A DNA stretch of 64,000 bases from Pseudomonas sp. 21 (GCF_000955805.1 NZ_JYOA01000005.1:322635-386634), one strand, 5' to 3'; shown: positions 44,111 to 54,858, numbered from the stretch's first letter. Numbers and translations: made by a program. The notes: a model not told the origin generated them from the sequence alone.

Positions 44111-45127
44111 TCAGATCATCTCCTCGCCGCCCTTGCCACCCAGCACGATTTCGCCGGACTCGGCCATACGGCGGGCGATGGTGAGGATTTCCTTCTGCGC
44201 GCCTTCCACTTCGCTGACGCGCACCGGGCCCTTGGCCTCCAGGTCGTCGCGCAGCAGTTCGGCGGCACGCTTGGACATGTTGCGGAAGATCTTCTCGCGG
44301 ATCGCTTCGTCCGAGCCCTTGAGGGCCAGCACCAGCACGTCCGAGGAAACCTCGCGCAGCAGCGCCTGGATGCCACGGTCGTCGACGTCGGCAAGGTTGT
44401 CGAAGACGAACATCAGGTCTTCGATCTGGCCCGACAGGTCCTCGTCGACTTCGCGGATGGCGTCCATCAGCGCGCCTTCGACCGAGCTGTCGAGGTAGTT
44501 CATGATGTCCGCCGCGCGCTTCACGCCGCCCATGGTGGTGCGGGTGGAGTTGGCGTTGCCGGCGAACTGCTTCTCCAGGATCAGGTTCAGTTCCTTGAGC
44601 GCGGACGGCTGCACGGTGTTGAGCGAGGACACGCGCAGGATGATGTCCAGGCGCACCTTGTGGTCGAAGTGGCTGAGCACTTCGCCGGCCTGGTCCGGGT
44701 CGAGGTAGGCGACCACGATGGCCTGGATCTGCGGGTGCTCGTAGCGGATCACGTCGGCCACGGCGCGCGGCTCCATCCACTTCAGGCTGTCCAGGCCGCT
44801 GGTGTTGCCGCCCAGCAGGATGCGGTCGATGAGGTTGTTCGCCTTGTCCTCGCCCAGGGCCTGGGTGAGCATCTTGCGGATGTAGCTGTCGGCGCCAACG
44901 CCCAGGCTGGTCTGGTCGCCGACGATCTCGACGAACTCGCCCATCACCTGCTCGACCTGCTCACGGTGCACGTTACGCATCTGAGCCATGGCCACGCCGA
45001 CTTTCTGCACTTCCTTCGGGCCCATGTGGCGCAGCACCTGCGCGGCATCGGTCTCACCCAGGGAGAGCAGGAGGATGGCAGCCTTGTCGACCTTGTTCAG
45101 TTTGGCGTTCATGCGCGCTTCACTCAT
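44111..45127 (-). CDS. fliG: Flagellar motor switch protein FliG
   Basis: FliG is the torque-generating rotor protein. The 338-residue protein has N, middle and C domains; the C-terminal domain carries the charged torque helix (LKGSDEAIREKIFRNMSKRAAELLRDDLEAKGPVRVSEVE in pieces). The middle domain has the EHPQ motif (IRYEHPQIQAI). It overlaps the fliF stop. An internal ATG (M6) is an alternative start. Confidence 0.97.
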   Translation of the reverse strand: MSEARMNAKLNKVDKAAILLLSLGETDAAQVLRHMGPKEVQKVGVAMAQMRNVHREQVEQVMGEFVEIVGDQTSLGVGADSYIRKMLTQALGEDKANNLIDRILLGGNTSGLDSLKWMEPRAVADVIRYEHPQIQAIVVAYLDPDQAGEVLSHFDHKVRLDIILRVSSLNTVQPSALKELNLILEKQFAGNANSTRTTMGGVKRAADIMNYLDSSVEGALMDAIREVDEDLSGQIEDLMFVFDNLADVDDRGIQALLREVSSDVLVLALKGSDEAIREKIFRNMSKRAAELLRDDLEAKGPVRVSEVEGAQKEILTIARRMAESGEIVLGGKGGEEMI

Positions 45128-46913
45128 CGGAATTGATCCAGTCCTTCACTACCTGGGCAACGCGCCCCGGGTCCTGGGCGACCAGTGTCTTGATCGCATT
45201 CAATTGTGCATCGTACCCCTCGGAGGGGCTGGGCAGCAGGATGCTGGCCGGGCCACCGAGGCTCACGCGGTCTTCGGACAACTCGCCCTCCAGACCGCCC
45301 AACTCGCCCAGGCCACCTTCGCCTGCTGCGCCACCGGCCACCAGGGCCTTGCTCTTGTTGCCCGACAGGTTGTTCAGCACCGGGCGCAGTACGCCCAGCA
45401 CCAGCACCAGGATGAAGACGATGCCCAGCACCTGCTTGATCACGTCCCAGAACCAGGGCTGCGAGTAGAACGGCGGCGACGCGATTTCATCGCCCAGCTC
45501 CGGGGCGAACGGAGCGTTGATCACGCTGACGCTGTCGCCACGGCTGGCGTCATAGCCTACCGCGTCCTGCACCAGGCGGGTGAAGCGCCCCAGCTCGTCG
45601 GCGGTCCAGGGCTGGTGGCTGACTTCACCGGTCTTCGGATCGGTGATCATGCGGTCATCCAGCACCACCGCGACGGAAAGCCGGCGCAGGCGACCCTGCT
45701 GCTGTTTGGTGTAGCTCACCGAGCGATCCAGCTCGTAGTTGCGGGTGTTCTGCTGGCGCTTGTCGGTCGGGTACGGGGCCAGTTCCGGCTTGCCGGTCTT
45801 CGGATCGATGATCGGCTGGCCGTTGGCGTCCTTCAGCGGCTGGCCCGGCGCGACGAAGTCCGCCGGCTTGTTCTGCGCAGTGGTCTGCGGTGCGCTGGCC
45901 GGGCCCGGAGGCTGGTTCGACAACGCACCCGGCACGCCCTGCGGGCCATTGCTGTTCTGCCGTTCCTCGTTGTTGCTCTGCTCGCTGCGCAGGGCCGGCT
46001 GGTCCGGGTTGAACGACTCCGAGGTGGACTCCACCGCGCTGAAGTCGACGTCCGCCGACACTTCCGCCTTGTAGCGGCCGCTGCCCAGCACTGGCGCAAG
46101 GATGCTGTGCACGCGCTGGGTGAAGTTGGTTTCCATGCGACGGGTGAAATCGAACTGCTTGCCGGCCATGGTCAGCTCGGAGAGCTCCTGCTGGTCGGAG
46201 AGCAGGTTGCCCTTCTGGTCGACCACGGTGACCTGGGATTTATCCAGTTCCGGCACGCTGGTGGCGACCAGGTTGACGATGGCCAGCACCTGGCTCGGCT
46301 CCAGGGTGCGCCCCGGGTACAGCTCGACCAGCACCGAGGCGCTGGGCTTGCGGTCGTCACGGACGAACACCGAGCTCTTGGGGATCGCCAGGTGCACGCG
46401 GGCACCCTTGACGTTGTTCAGGCTGGAGACGGTGCGCGCCAGCTCGCCTTCCAGGCCGCGACGGTAGTTGGTCGCTTCCATGAACTGGCTGGTGCCCAGC
46501 GCCTGTTCCTTGTCGAGGATCTCGAAGCCGACGTTGCTGTCGGTCGGCGCCAGGCCGGCGCCGGCGACTTTCATGCGCGCGCGGCCCAGGTCATCGGCCT
46601 TCACCAGCAGCGCGCCGGAGTTGGGCTCGATCTTGTAGCCGATGTCGGCGGCCGACAGCGCCTCGACCACCTTGTTGGCGTCGACGCCATTGAGGCTGCC
46701 GTACAGCGGCTTGTAGTCCGGCTGCTGCGACCACAGGACCATGCCGAAGCCGATGGCGATGCTGGCGGCGAGGCCGACCAGCAGGCCGACCTGGCGCAGC
46801 ACCGGCATGTCCGCGAGGTTCTCGAGGAAAGTCAGGCCGAGCAGCGGCTTTTTCGGCGCGTCGGCGCCGACCTTGGCCGGAACCTGACTGTCAACAACGG
46901 AGGCTTGGGACAT
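45120..46913 (-). CDS. fliF: Flagellar MS-ring protein FliF
   Basis: FliF forms the MS ring. The 597-residue protein has two membrane helices (residues ~38-60 and ~450-470). Between them lie ring-building motifs, with conserved GTSQFMEATNYRRGLEGELARTVSSLNNVKGARVHLAIP (split). A C-terminal FliG-binding segment follows (residues ~560-597, LNAIKTLVAQDPGRVAQVVKDWIN). It has standard length and is preceded by fliE. Confidence 0.97.
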   Translation of the reverse strand: MSQASVVDSQVPAKVGADAPKKPLLGLTFLENLADMPVLRQVGLLVGLAASIAIGFGMVLWSQQPDYKPLYGSLNGVDANKVVEALSAADIGYKIEPNSGALLVKADDLGRARMKVAGAGLAPTDSNVGFEILDKEQALGTSQFMEATNYRRGLEGELARTVSSLNNVKGARVHLAIPKSSVFVRDDRKPSASVLVELYPGRTLEPSQVLAIVNLVATSVPELDKSQVTVVDQKGNLLSDQQELSELTMAGKQFDFTRRMETNFTQRVHSILAPVLGSGRYKAEVSADVDFSAVESTSESFNPDQPALRSEQSNNEERQNSNGPQGVPGALSNQPPGPASAPQTTAQNKPADFVAPGQPLKDANGQPIIDPKTGKPELAPYPTDKRQQNTRNYELDRSVSYTKQQQGRLRRLSVAVVLDDRMITDPKTGEVSHQPWTADELGRFTRLVQDAVGYDASRGDSVSVINAPFAPELGDEIASPPFYSQPWFWDVIKQVLGIVFILVLVLGVLRPVLNNLSGNKSKALVAGGAAGEGGLGELGGLEGELSEDRVSLGGPASILLPSPSEGYDAQLNAIKTLVAQDPGRVAQVVKDWINSDE

Positions 46914-46932
46914 TACCTACGATCCTCGCCGC

Positions 46933-47268
46933 TCAAACCGGCATCTGCATGATGTCCTGGTACGCCTGCACGAGCTTGTTGCGTACCTGGGTCATCGCCT
47001 GGAAGGAAACACTGGCCTTTTGGGATGCGATCATCACCTCGGTGAGATCGACACCGCCCTGCCCCATCTCGAATGCGTTCGCCATGTCGGAGGCGACCTG
47101 CTGGGTACCGTTCACCTTGTCCACGGCCTGCCCGAGCATCTGCGAGAAGCTCGGCGCCCCCGCTTCGACCGGCGCTGCCTGCGTCGTCTTCGCCTTGGCC
47201 ATGGCCTCCATTTGCATGGAGCGCATTTCCAGCAGCAGACGATTGAACTCGATACCCTGACTCATCAC
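46933..47268 (-). CDS. fliE: Flagellar hook-basal body protein FliE
   Basis: FliE joins the MS ring to the rod and is the first rod-type protein exported. The 111-residue helical protein has the family C-terminus [38 protein letters not shown]. It is first gene of fliEFGHIJ and has a sigma-54 promoter ~58 bases upstream. Confidence 0.97.
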   Translation of the reverse strand: MMSQGIEFNRLLLEMRSMQMEAMAKAKTTQAAPVEAGAPSFSQMLGQAVDKVNGTQQVASDMANAFEMGQGGVDLTEVMIASQKASVSFQAMTQVRNKLVQAYQDIMQMPV

Positions 47269-47325
47269 TTACCCCTCCGACTGGCCGCGGTTTTTTGACA
47301 CTGCGCGGCGCTTTGCAGAGGTGAT

Positions 47326-47341
47326 TGCAACTTGGGTGCCA
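47326..47341 (-). promoter_or_regulatory. Sigma-54 promoter of fliEFGHIJ
   Basis: The minus strand reads TGGCACCCAAGTTGCA, a complete -24 (TGGCAC) and -12 (TTGCA) element with GG-N10-GC, ~58 bases upstream of fliE. It lies in the 347-base gap 47269-47615, which otherwise holds a REP repeat and the fleR terminator. Confidence 0.92.
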
Positions 47342-47451
47342 GGTTTTAGCGGCGTGGGAAATATGCGAAAGATGGCTCTGGGGCGGGACTTTCAAGGGGA
47401 AGGGAAAACGCGCTCAAGGTCCACCCTCTCGCCCTGAGGCCGCGGCCTTTC

Positions 47452-47531
47452 TGTAGGAGCGAGCTTGCTCGCGAACTGCCTGCCTCTGGCGTCGCCGGTT
47501 GGCCTTGTTCGCGAGCAAGCTCGCTCCTACA
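47452..47531. repeat. REP-type inverted repeat between fliE and fleR
   Basis: Perfect 25-base arms (47452-47476 and 47507-47531; TGTAGGAGCGAGCTTGCTCG...) face each other across a 30-base loop. The core is the same element as at 29877-29936. It lies between the fleR terminator and the fliE promoter. Confidence 0.9.
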
Positions 47532-47564
47532 AACAGCGTTCGCCGCCTGCGCGTGAAGACCGTC

Positions 47565-47591
47565 AAGAAAAGGCCCGCACGAAGGCGGGCC
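47565..47591 (-). terminator. Intrinsic terminator of fleSR
   Basis: On the minus strand GGCCCGC-CTTCGT-GCGGGCC forms a 7-base GC stem with 6-base loop, followed at once by TTTTCTT. It begins 25 bases after the fleR stop codon. Confidence 0.9.
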
Positions 47592-47615
47592 AAGAGGGGG
47601 TTCTTAGTTCACCGG

Positions 47616-49031
47616 TCAGCTGGCGTAGAGGTAAGCCTCCACATCCATGCCGGCATCGCGCATCTGCGCAAGCTTGTAGCGCAGGGTGCGCGGGCTGATG
47701 CCCAGGCGCTCGGCGGCTTCCTTGCGGCGGCCACGCTCGCTGCGCAGGGTGTCGATGATCATCTGGAACTCGCGGCGCTTGAGGTCTTCGCCCAGTTGTC
47801 CGGCTTCGGCGGAGGCAGGCGACGGAATATCGACACTGGCGGGAACCGACGGAGCAACAGACGCCGGAACTGCCGCCAGCACCGGGCGCGGCGCCAAGCC
47901 GATAGGCGCAGTCAGGCACAGGTCGGCGGCCTGCACCTGGCCGCCCTGCTGCAGGATCAGCGAGCGCTGGATGGCGTTGTCCAGTTCACGCACGTTGCCC
48001 GGCCAGGGATGCGCCAGCAAAGCGGCGCGGGCGTCGTCGGCCAGGGTCACCGGTGCGTGGTTCATCTTGCGGGCGTACTTGGCCAGCAGGCGTTCGGCCA
48101 GCGGCAGGATATCGGCAGGGCGTTCGCGCAACGGGCGCCAGGCCAGCGGGAACACTGACAGGCGATAGTAGAGGTCTTCGCGGAAACGCCCGGCCGCCAC
48201 TTCGCCCAGCAGGTCGCGGTTGGTGGTGGCGAGCACACGGATATCGAGGCTGATCGGCTTGCGCGCACCGACGCGCTCCACTTCCCGCTCCTGCAGCACG
48301 CGCAGCAGCTTGGCCTGCAGGGCCAGCGGCATCTCGGAGATTTCATCGAGCAGGATGGTGCCGCCGTCGGCCAGTTCGAACTTGCCCGGCTGGGCGGCAA
48401 TGGCACCGGTGAAGGCGCCTTTCTCGTGGCCGAACAGGGTGGCCTCGAGCATGTTGTCCGGGATCGCCGCGCAATTGATTGCCACGAAGGGTTTGCCGAC
48501 ACGCGGCGACTGCTGGTGGATGTACTGCGCAAGGACTTCCTTGCCGGTACCGGATTCACCGGAAATCAGCACGGTGGAATCGCTGCGCGCCACACGGGCA
48601 GCCAGCTCCAGCAGTTGCTGGCTGGCCGGTTCCAGGGCTACCGGACCTTCGCCGGCACTGGCGGGAACGGCGCCCAGTGCATGGCGGGCCACCAGCTCCA
48701 GCAGCGCGCGCGGCTCGAACGGCTTGACCAGGTAATCGGCGGCGCCCTGGCGCATGGCGTCCACGGCGCGATCCACGGCGCCATAGGCGGTCATCAGCAG
48801 CACCGGCAATTGCGGGTAGCGCTTGCGGATCAGGCCGAGCAACTGGTGCCCGTCCATGCCCGGCATGTTCACGTCGCTGATCACCAGGCTGAAGCTGTCC
48901 TTCTCCAGCGCCGGCAGCGCAGCCTCGGCGCAATCGACGGCGACGAAGTCGTGCCCACCGAGCGACAAGGTATCGGAGAGGGCTTCACGAAGGGCACGGT
49001 CGTCTTCGACCAGCAGGACTTTGGCGGCCAT
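47616..49031 (-). CDS. fleR: Sigma-54-dependent response regulator FleR
   Basis: FleR, phosphorylated by FleS, activates the later RpoN-dependent basal body and hook genes. The 471-residue protein has a receiver (phospho-acceptor Asp53 in LVISDVNMPGMDG), an AAA+ domain with GESGTGKEV and the sigma-54 contact loop GAFTGA, and a C-terminal Fis-type helix-turn-helix (RRKEAAERLGISPRTLRYKL). ATG 49031 has GAGGAG eight bases upstream and starts five bases after the fleS stop. Confidence 0.97.
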   Translation of the reverse strand: MAAKVLLVEDDRALREALSDTLSLGGHDFVAVDCAEAALPALEKDSFSLVISDVNMPGMDGHQLLGLIRKRYPQLPVLLMTAYGAVDRAVDAMRQGAADYLVKPFEPRALLELVARHALGAVPASAGEGPVALEPASQQLLELAARVARSDSTVLISGESGTGKEVLAQYIHQQSPRVGKPFVAINCAAIPDNMLEATLFGHEKGAFTGAIAAQPGKFELADGGTILLDEISEMPLALQAKLLRVLQEREVERVGARKPISLDIRVLATTNRDLLGEVAAGRFREDLYYRLSVFPLAWRPLRERPADILPLAERLLAKYARKMNHAPVTLADDARAALLAHPWPGNVRELDNAIQRSLILQQGGQVQAADLCLTAPIGLAPRPVLAAVPASVAPSVPASVDIPSPASAEAGQLGEDLKRREFQMIIDTLRSERGRRKEAAERLGISPRTLRYKLAQMRDAGMDVEAYLYAS

Positions 49032-49036
49032 GGAAA

Positions 49037-50266
49037 TCACTCCTCGTGGACGACGGGTTGAGCCAGGATCAGCGGCAGGATCAGGGTGGCGCAGGTACCG
49101 ACACCGGGACGCGAGCGCAGGCGCAGCTCGCCCTGGTGAGCCTTGGCGACGGCTTTCACCACGGCGAGGCCGAGGCCGGTGCCGGTGGTCTTGGTGGTGA
49201 AGAACGGCTCGCCGAGACGCGCCAGGGTTTCGGCGCTCATGCCCGGGCCGTTGTCGCTGATGGACAGCCGCAGGCTGTTGTCACGCTGGTACAGGTGCAC
49301 CTTCAGGCGCACATCACGGCCAGCGGCCTGGATGGCGTTCTCCACCAGGTTGAGCACGGTGCCGACCAGCGTGTCGCGGTTGCACAGCAGCTCGCCGACG
49401 CGAGCGTCGCACTGCCAGCGCAGGTTCAGGCCGGCGACGTGGGATTCGGCGGCGGCGCGCAGGCTGCTGAACAGTTGGCTCGGCGCAATGCGATCCGGCA
49501 ACGGCAGCTCGCCGCGGGCGAACACCAGCATGTCGCGCACCTGGCTTTCCAGTTCGTGCAGGCGCTCCTTGATGCGCCCGGCGAATCGCTGCTGCTGCTC
49601 GACCGGCAGCTCGCCCTCGCTCAGGTGCCCGGCATAGAGCATGGCGGCGGACAGCGGAGTACGGATCTGATGCGCCAGGGAGGCCACCATGCGCCCCAGG
49701 GCGGAAAGACGTTCGTGACGGGCCAGCTGGTCCTGCAGGCGACGGGTTTCCGTCAGGTCATTGAGCAGGATGAGCTGGCCGGGCTCGCCGTTCAGCGGGC
49801 GGATGGCGATGGACACGCGGCGTCCATCGCGCAGGGAAACTTCGTGGCCGTCGTCGGCACGCGGGGCGAAGCTGCGGGCAATGACTTCACGCCAGAGCAT
49901 GCCCACCAGCGGCTTGCCCAGCAGCGCGACCGCCACCGGATTGGCGTCGCGCACCACGCCCTGGCCGTCGATCATGATGACGCCGCCGGGCAGTACATCG
50001 AGCAGGCTCTGCAGGCGGTTGGCCTGACGCTCCTTCTCTGCCAGCTCCTGCATGCGCTGCGCGCTGACCAGGGCCAGTTCGCCCTTCAGTTCGGTGACGC
50101 GGGCTTCCAGCAGGCTGTAGGACTGGTTGAGCTGGCTGGACATCTGGCTGAACAGCTCGAAAGTCTGCTCCAGATGGGCACGGCTCTGCTGCTCCACCGG
50201 CACCTGCAGCGGTTCTGCTGGCAGCTGGGGAGCAAGTTCAGTCTGGCGATTGGCGGCTGGCATCAT
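49037..50266 (-). CDS. fleS: Sensor histidine kinase FleS
   Basis: FleS is the soluble sensor kinase for FleR. Its ~409 residues comprise a coiled-coil N-terminus, a PAS domain (residues ~90-180, LDVLPGGVIMIDGQGVVRDANPVAVALLG in pieces), HisKA with the phospho-His in MVASLAHQIRTPLSAAML, and HATPase_c (NLVENAIQAAG, ISDNGPGMSAE, TGLGLAVVKAVAKAH). No membrane helix is present. Start 50266 (MMPAANRQ) is chosen because AGGA stands eight bases upstream; ATG 50281 would add five residues but has no spaced site. Confidence 0.93.
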   Translation of the reverse strand: MMPAANRQTELAPQLPAEPLQVPVEQQSRAHLEQTFELFSQMSSQLNQSYSLLEARVTELKGELALVSAQRMQELAEKERQANRLQSLLDVLPGGVIMIDGQGVVRDANPVAVALLGKPLVGMLWREVIARSFAPRADDGHEVSLRDGRRVSIAIRPLNGEPGQLILLNDLTETRRLQDQLARHERLSALGRMVASLAHQIRTPLSAAMLYAGHLSEGELPVEQQQRFAGRIKERLHELESQVRDMLVFARGELPLPDRIAPSQLFSSLRAAAESHVAGLNLRWQCDARVGELLCNRDTLVGTVLNLVENAIQAAGRDVRLKVHLYQRDNSLRLSISDNGPGMSAETLARLGEPFFTTKTTGTGLGLAVVKAVAKAHQGELRLRSRPGVGTCATLILPLILAQPVVHEE

Positions 50267-50319
50267 GCGGGTTTTCCTCATCCGTCCGACGGCGTGAATC
50301 TGTCGGTCGGATGAGTCTT

Positions 50320-50335
50320 AGCAAACCCCGTGCCT
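50320..50335 (-). promoter_or_regulatory. Sigma-54 promoter of fleSR
   Basis: The minus strand reads AGGCACGGGGTTTGCT, with GG-N10-GC and a TTGCT -12 box, ~54 bases upstream of the chosen fleS start. FleQ/RpoN control of fleSR is established in P. aeruginosa. Confidence 0.85.
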
Positions 50336-50388
50336 AAAATTTACTCGTTATATTTCAATGGCTTGAAAAAACGAGTGAGGCGAAGGCG

Positions 50389-51864
<1,476 letters not shown>

Positions 51865-51960
51865 CTTAGCTTGTCATCCCGGGCTTGAAGGCCGTACTAC
51901 GGCGGCTGACACGATCTGGCCACAGCACAATTTCCTCATGCTAGCCAGCATTTGGCCACT

Positions 51961-51989
51961 AGTTAAGTCAAAATTGTGGCTCGAGTCAA
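51961..51989 (-). promoter_or_regulatory. Possible sigma-70 promoter of fleQ
   Basis: On the minus strand TTGACT and TTAACT are separated by 17 bases, ~97 bases upstream of fleQ. The -35 box is good and the -10 matches only three of six positions. fleQ is sigma-70 dependent in P. aeruginosa. No sigma-54 element is seen in this 268-base gap (51865-52133). Confidence 0.4.
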
Positions 51990-52133
51990 ATTTATGGCGT
52001 GTTTTTTTTGGTGCGGCCCGACGAAGGGTGTTGATCCCTGTCATGGCAATTGAAGTGGAGCGTAGTTCGAAGCGGAGGCGGCGGCCACCGGCACCTGGCC
52101 GATCACCGCCGAAAGAGAGCCGATCCGGATGGA

Positions 52134-52430
52134 TCAGCCGAACATCTGGTAAACCTTGGCGCCCTGGTGCGAACGGTTGACGCGGACGATCTCGGTGGCC
52201 ACTTCTTCGCGCTGCCGGGTAACCGCCTGGACCAATTCGCGGTACAGCGCCAGCAACCCTTCGAGGCTGCGCTTGAGATCGCTGTCATCGTCCATCGGCT
52301 CGACCATGGCGGCATCCACATGCTCGCGACACTGGAGGTCGAGTTGAGCGACGGCTTCCCAGTCTTCCTGGGCCAGCGCCGCCCCCAAAGCAAGGCGGGT
52401 CTGTTCGATCTGCTGGACGGCGAGCGTCAT
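52134..52430 (-). CDS. fliT: FliT-like flagellar export chaperone
   Basis: The 98-residue all-helical protein starts MTLAVQQIEQTRLALGAALAQEDWEAVAQLDLQCREHVDAAM (in pieces) and has the size and acidic helical pattern of FliT, the chaperone for the cap protein FliD. It stands directly after fliS, as in other Pseudomonas, where the gene is often unnamed or called fleP. Sequence similarity in this family is low, so the call leans on position. Confidence 0.75.
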   Translation of the reverse strand: MTLAVQQIEQTRLALGAALAQEDWEAVAQLDLQCREHVDAAMVEPMDDDSDLKRSLEGLLALYRELVQAVTRQREEVATEIVRVNRSHQGAKVYQMFG

Positions 52431-52456
52431 GTTCGGTATCTCCTGGCAGGCCGCGA

Positions 52457-52837
52457 TCACGGAGCGATGGCGTCCCAACCTTCCTTGATGGTGCGCAGCA
52501 GGCCGGATACTTCGTCGAGAACCTCGACTTCGTTGCTGCGGTTGGCGTCGCCCAGGCGACGACTCATGTAGTCGTACAGGTTGGCATAGTTCTCCGCCAC
52601 CTCACCACCGGCTTCGAAGTTCAGCGCTTCGCGCAGGCCGGCGATGATCGCGGTGGCCTTGGCGATCAGCATGCCCTTCTGGGCGAACTGCTCGCGCTCC
52701 ATCGAACCACGAGCCTGGGCGATGCGGCTCAGGCCACCATCCATGAGCATCTGGATCAGGCGATGGGGGGAGGCGTCGTGCACCTGCGACTGGTTGTTCA
52801 CATTCTGGTACTGACGCAGTGCGGCCGAAGCATTCAT
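52457..52837 (-). CDS. fliS: Flagellin export chaperone FliS
   Basis: FliS binds the C-terminus of flagellin and prevents its polymerisation in the cytoplasm. The 126-residue helical bundle has the family N-terminus YQNVNNQSQVHDASPHRLIQMLMDG and LNFEAGGEVAENYANLYDYMSRRLGDAN. It is followed by fliT and preceded by fliD. Confidence 0.96.
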   Translation of the reverse strand: MNASAALRQYQNVNNQSQVHDASPHRLIQMLMDGGLSRIAQARGSMEREQFAQKGMLIAKATAIIAGLREALNFEAGGEVAENYANLYDYMSRRLGDANRSNEVEVLDEVSGLLRTIKEGWDAIAP

Positions 52838-52975
52838 CTGATTTCCCCTTTGATTCGCTGAACGATCAAATCGTCGATGTTCAAAGTATCGGCGCGGGCG
52901 GGAAAAGCTTTAGGCAAAAATCTGCACTGGCGTACTGCCTCGCAACCCGCGTTTCAGACACGGGCGGCTCAGAAA

Positions 52976-54376
52976 TCAGCTGTCGGAACTGCTGGTCTTG
53001 TTCAGCGCGTTCAGCGTGGTCAGCACGCTGGACTTGGTGGCATTGAGCTGAGCGACCAGGGTGTCCATGGCGGTGTACTTGGCCATGAGCGTTTCGGTCA
53101 GCTTGGTCATGCGGTTGTCCAGCTTGGTCGACTGGTCGGCCAGGTCGCTCAGGGTGTCGTTCAACGACGCCTTGCGCTGGTCGAGCAGGCCGTTGGACTT
53201 GGTATAGATATCCATGCTGCTGCTCATGCGGTTGAGCAGGCCGCCGTCACCGGTGAAGAACCCTTGCACCGACGCAAAGTTTTTCTCCAGCGCCTTGTCC
53301 AGCTTGGTGTCGTCGACGTCCAGGGTGCCATCGGTCTTGGTGGAGATACCCAGCTGGGACAGCAACTTGATGCTGCCACCCTCGGTCGACGACCCGACCA
53401 GCTGGGTGCGCAGCGTGTTGAGCAGGTTGCGGGTCATCGAGTCACTGGCCAGCGAAGCGGCCGTGGTCGTCGGGTTGCCGCTGGAGTCGGTGGTGTTGGT
53501 GACCTTGGTCAGCGAGTTGATGCTGGTGATCAGCGCGTTGTACGCCGAGACGAAGGACTGGATGGAAGTCTTCAGGCCGTCGGTGTTGGTGTCCACGGTG
53601 ACGGTCGACTTGCCCGTGGTCACCAGGTTGAGCTCCACGCCGCTGATGGCGCTGGAGATTTTGTTCACCGAACTGCTCATTTCCAGGCCGTCGATGGTGT
53701 ACTTCGCATTCGCCGCGGGCGCACTGACATAGCCGCCGGCGGTGGCCGAGGCCTTGGTGCCGGCGCCATCGATCTTGAGCACATCGAGGCTCGAGTCGCC
53801 GCTGGTGGATACGCTGATATCGCTGCCTGCACCGGTGACACTGGAGCCCAAAACCAGGCGCGGGCCGTTGGCATCAGTGATGATGTTGGCGGTGAGGCCC
53901 TGGTCCTTGAGCTGGGTGTTGATGCTGTCGCGGATGTCGGACAGGCTCGCCCCCGCCTTGACGGTGACGTTGTAGGTGCTACTGCCCTGGGTGATCGTCA
54001 GCTTGCCGGCGCCGAAGCTGGCCGACTTGTCGATGTACTGGGTAGCGACCTTGGAGCTGGTGGCCAGGCTTTCCACATCGATGGCATAGGTACCGGCGGC
54101 AGCGCCGGTGCCCAGGGTGGCGGTCAGCGCATCGGTGTTCGACGATTTCACGGCCAGGCCGGCGAAGGAGTTGGCGTCGTTGAGCTTGCCCATGGCCGTC
54201 TGGAAGGTATCCAGGGCACTCTGCAGCGAGCCGATACCGGACAGCGTGGTATTGGTCGCGGTCTTCTGGGTGGCGATCTGGTTCGATTTCGGCGCTTTCT
54301 GCGCATTCACCAAAGCAGTCACGATGGAGTCGATGTCGTATCCCGACCCTACGCCATTGATCGAAGTCCCGGCCAT
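52976..54376 (-). CDS. fliD: Flagellar cap protein FliD
   Basis: FliD forms the filament cap that folds flagellin at the tip; in P. aeruginosa it also binds mucin. The 466-residue protein has conserved termini (NGVGSGYDIDSIVTALVNAQKAPK at the N-terminus; KYTAMDTLVAQLNATKSSVLTTLNALN at the C-terminus) and a variable Thr/Ser-rich centre. It is the first gene of fliD-fliS-fliT. Confidence 0.96.
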   Translation of the reverse strand: MAGTSINGVGSGYDIDSIVTALVNAQKAPKSNQIATQKTATNTTLSGIGSLQSALDTFQTAMGKLNDANSFAGLAVKSSNTDALTATLGTGAAAGTYAIDVESLATSSKVATQYIDKSASFGAGKLTITQGSSTYNVTVKAGASLSDIRDSINTQLKDQGLTANIITDANGPRLVLGSSVTGAGSDISVSTSGDSSLDVLKIDGAGTKASATAGGYVSAPAANAKYTIDGLEMSSSVNKISSAISGVELNLVTTGKSTVTVDTNTDGLKTSIQSFVSAYNALITSINSLTKVTNTTDSSGNPTTTAASLASDSMTRNLLNTLRTQLVGSSTEGGSIKLLSQLGISTKTDGTLDVDDTKLDKALEKNFASVQGFFTGDGGLLNRMSSSMDIYTKSNGLLDQRKASLNDTLSDLADQSTKLDNRMTKLTETLMAKYTAMDTLVAQLNATKSSVLTTLNALNKTSSSDS

Positions 54377-54441
54377 TTGCCTACCCTCCTGTCCAAATTT
54401 CTGGCGGTTTTCTGATTGCCGCCTGCGTCTTGTGACGCTTC

Positions 54442-54458
54442 ATTCAAGAATCGCGCCA
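54442..54458 (-). promoter_or_regulatory. Candidate sigma-54 promoter of fliDST
   Basis: The minus strand reads TGGCGCGATTCTTGAAT: a good -24 box, ten-base spacing and a -12 that reads GA instead of GC. It is ~66 bases upstream of fliD. It is weaker than the other sigma-54 sites in the window. Confidence 0.45.
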
Positions 54459-54490
54459 GAGCTCTCGAATTCGATGACTCTCAACCGAGA

Positions 54491-54832
54491 TCAGGCGCGT
54501 TCACTGAACAGCAGATTACCCGCTTCCTTCAGGCTTTCTGCCAACTTGAGCGCAACTTCCGAAGGTATCTGGCGGATCACCTCGCCGGTATCGGCGGCCA
54601 CCACCTTCACGACGGTTTCGCCGCTGGCGTCATCCACCGAGAACTCCAGGTTGCGTTGCACCGACTGGGCCTGCTCGCGCAGACGGCTGACGGCTTCGTT
54701 CAGGCTGCGACGGTTGTTGGCCGCCGGCGATTCCTTGGCGCTCTGCGGCAAGCTGTTGCCGCTGGCCGGCTTGCTGCCCGCGGCGGCGTTGTCGGCCGGT
54801 CGCAGGGTGTTGATTCCGAGGCTGGTATCCAT
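54491..54832 (-). CDS. flaG: FlaG protein
   Basis: The 113-residue protein has the FlaG domain in its C-terminal half (LNEAVSRLREQAQSVQRNLEFSVDDASGETVVKVVAADTGEVIRQIPSEVALKLAESL in pieces). FlaG affects filament length in some bacteria. It lies between fliC and fliD, just past the fliC terminator, so expression may come from read-through. Confidence 0.93.
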   Translation of the reverse strand: MDTSLGINTLRPADNAAAGSKPASGNSLPQSAKESPAANNRRSLNEAVSRLREQAQSVQRNLEFSVDDASGETVVKVVAADTGEVIRQIPSEVALKLAESLKEAGNLLFSERA

Positions 54833-54858
54833 CAGGCATTACCCTCCGAATGCAAAGC

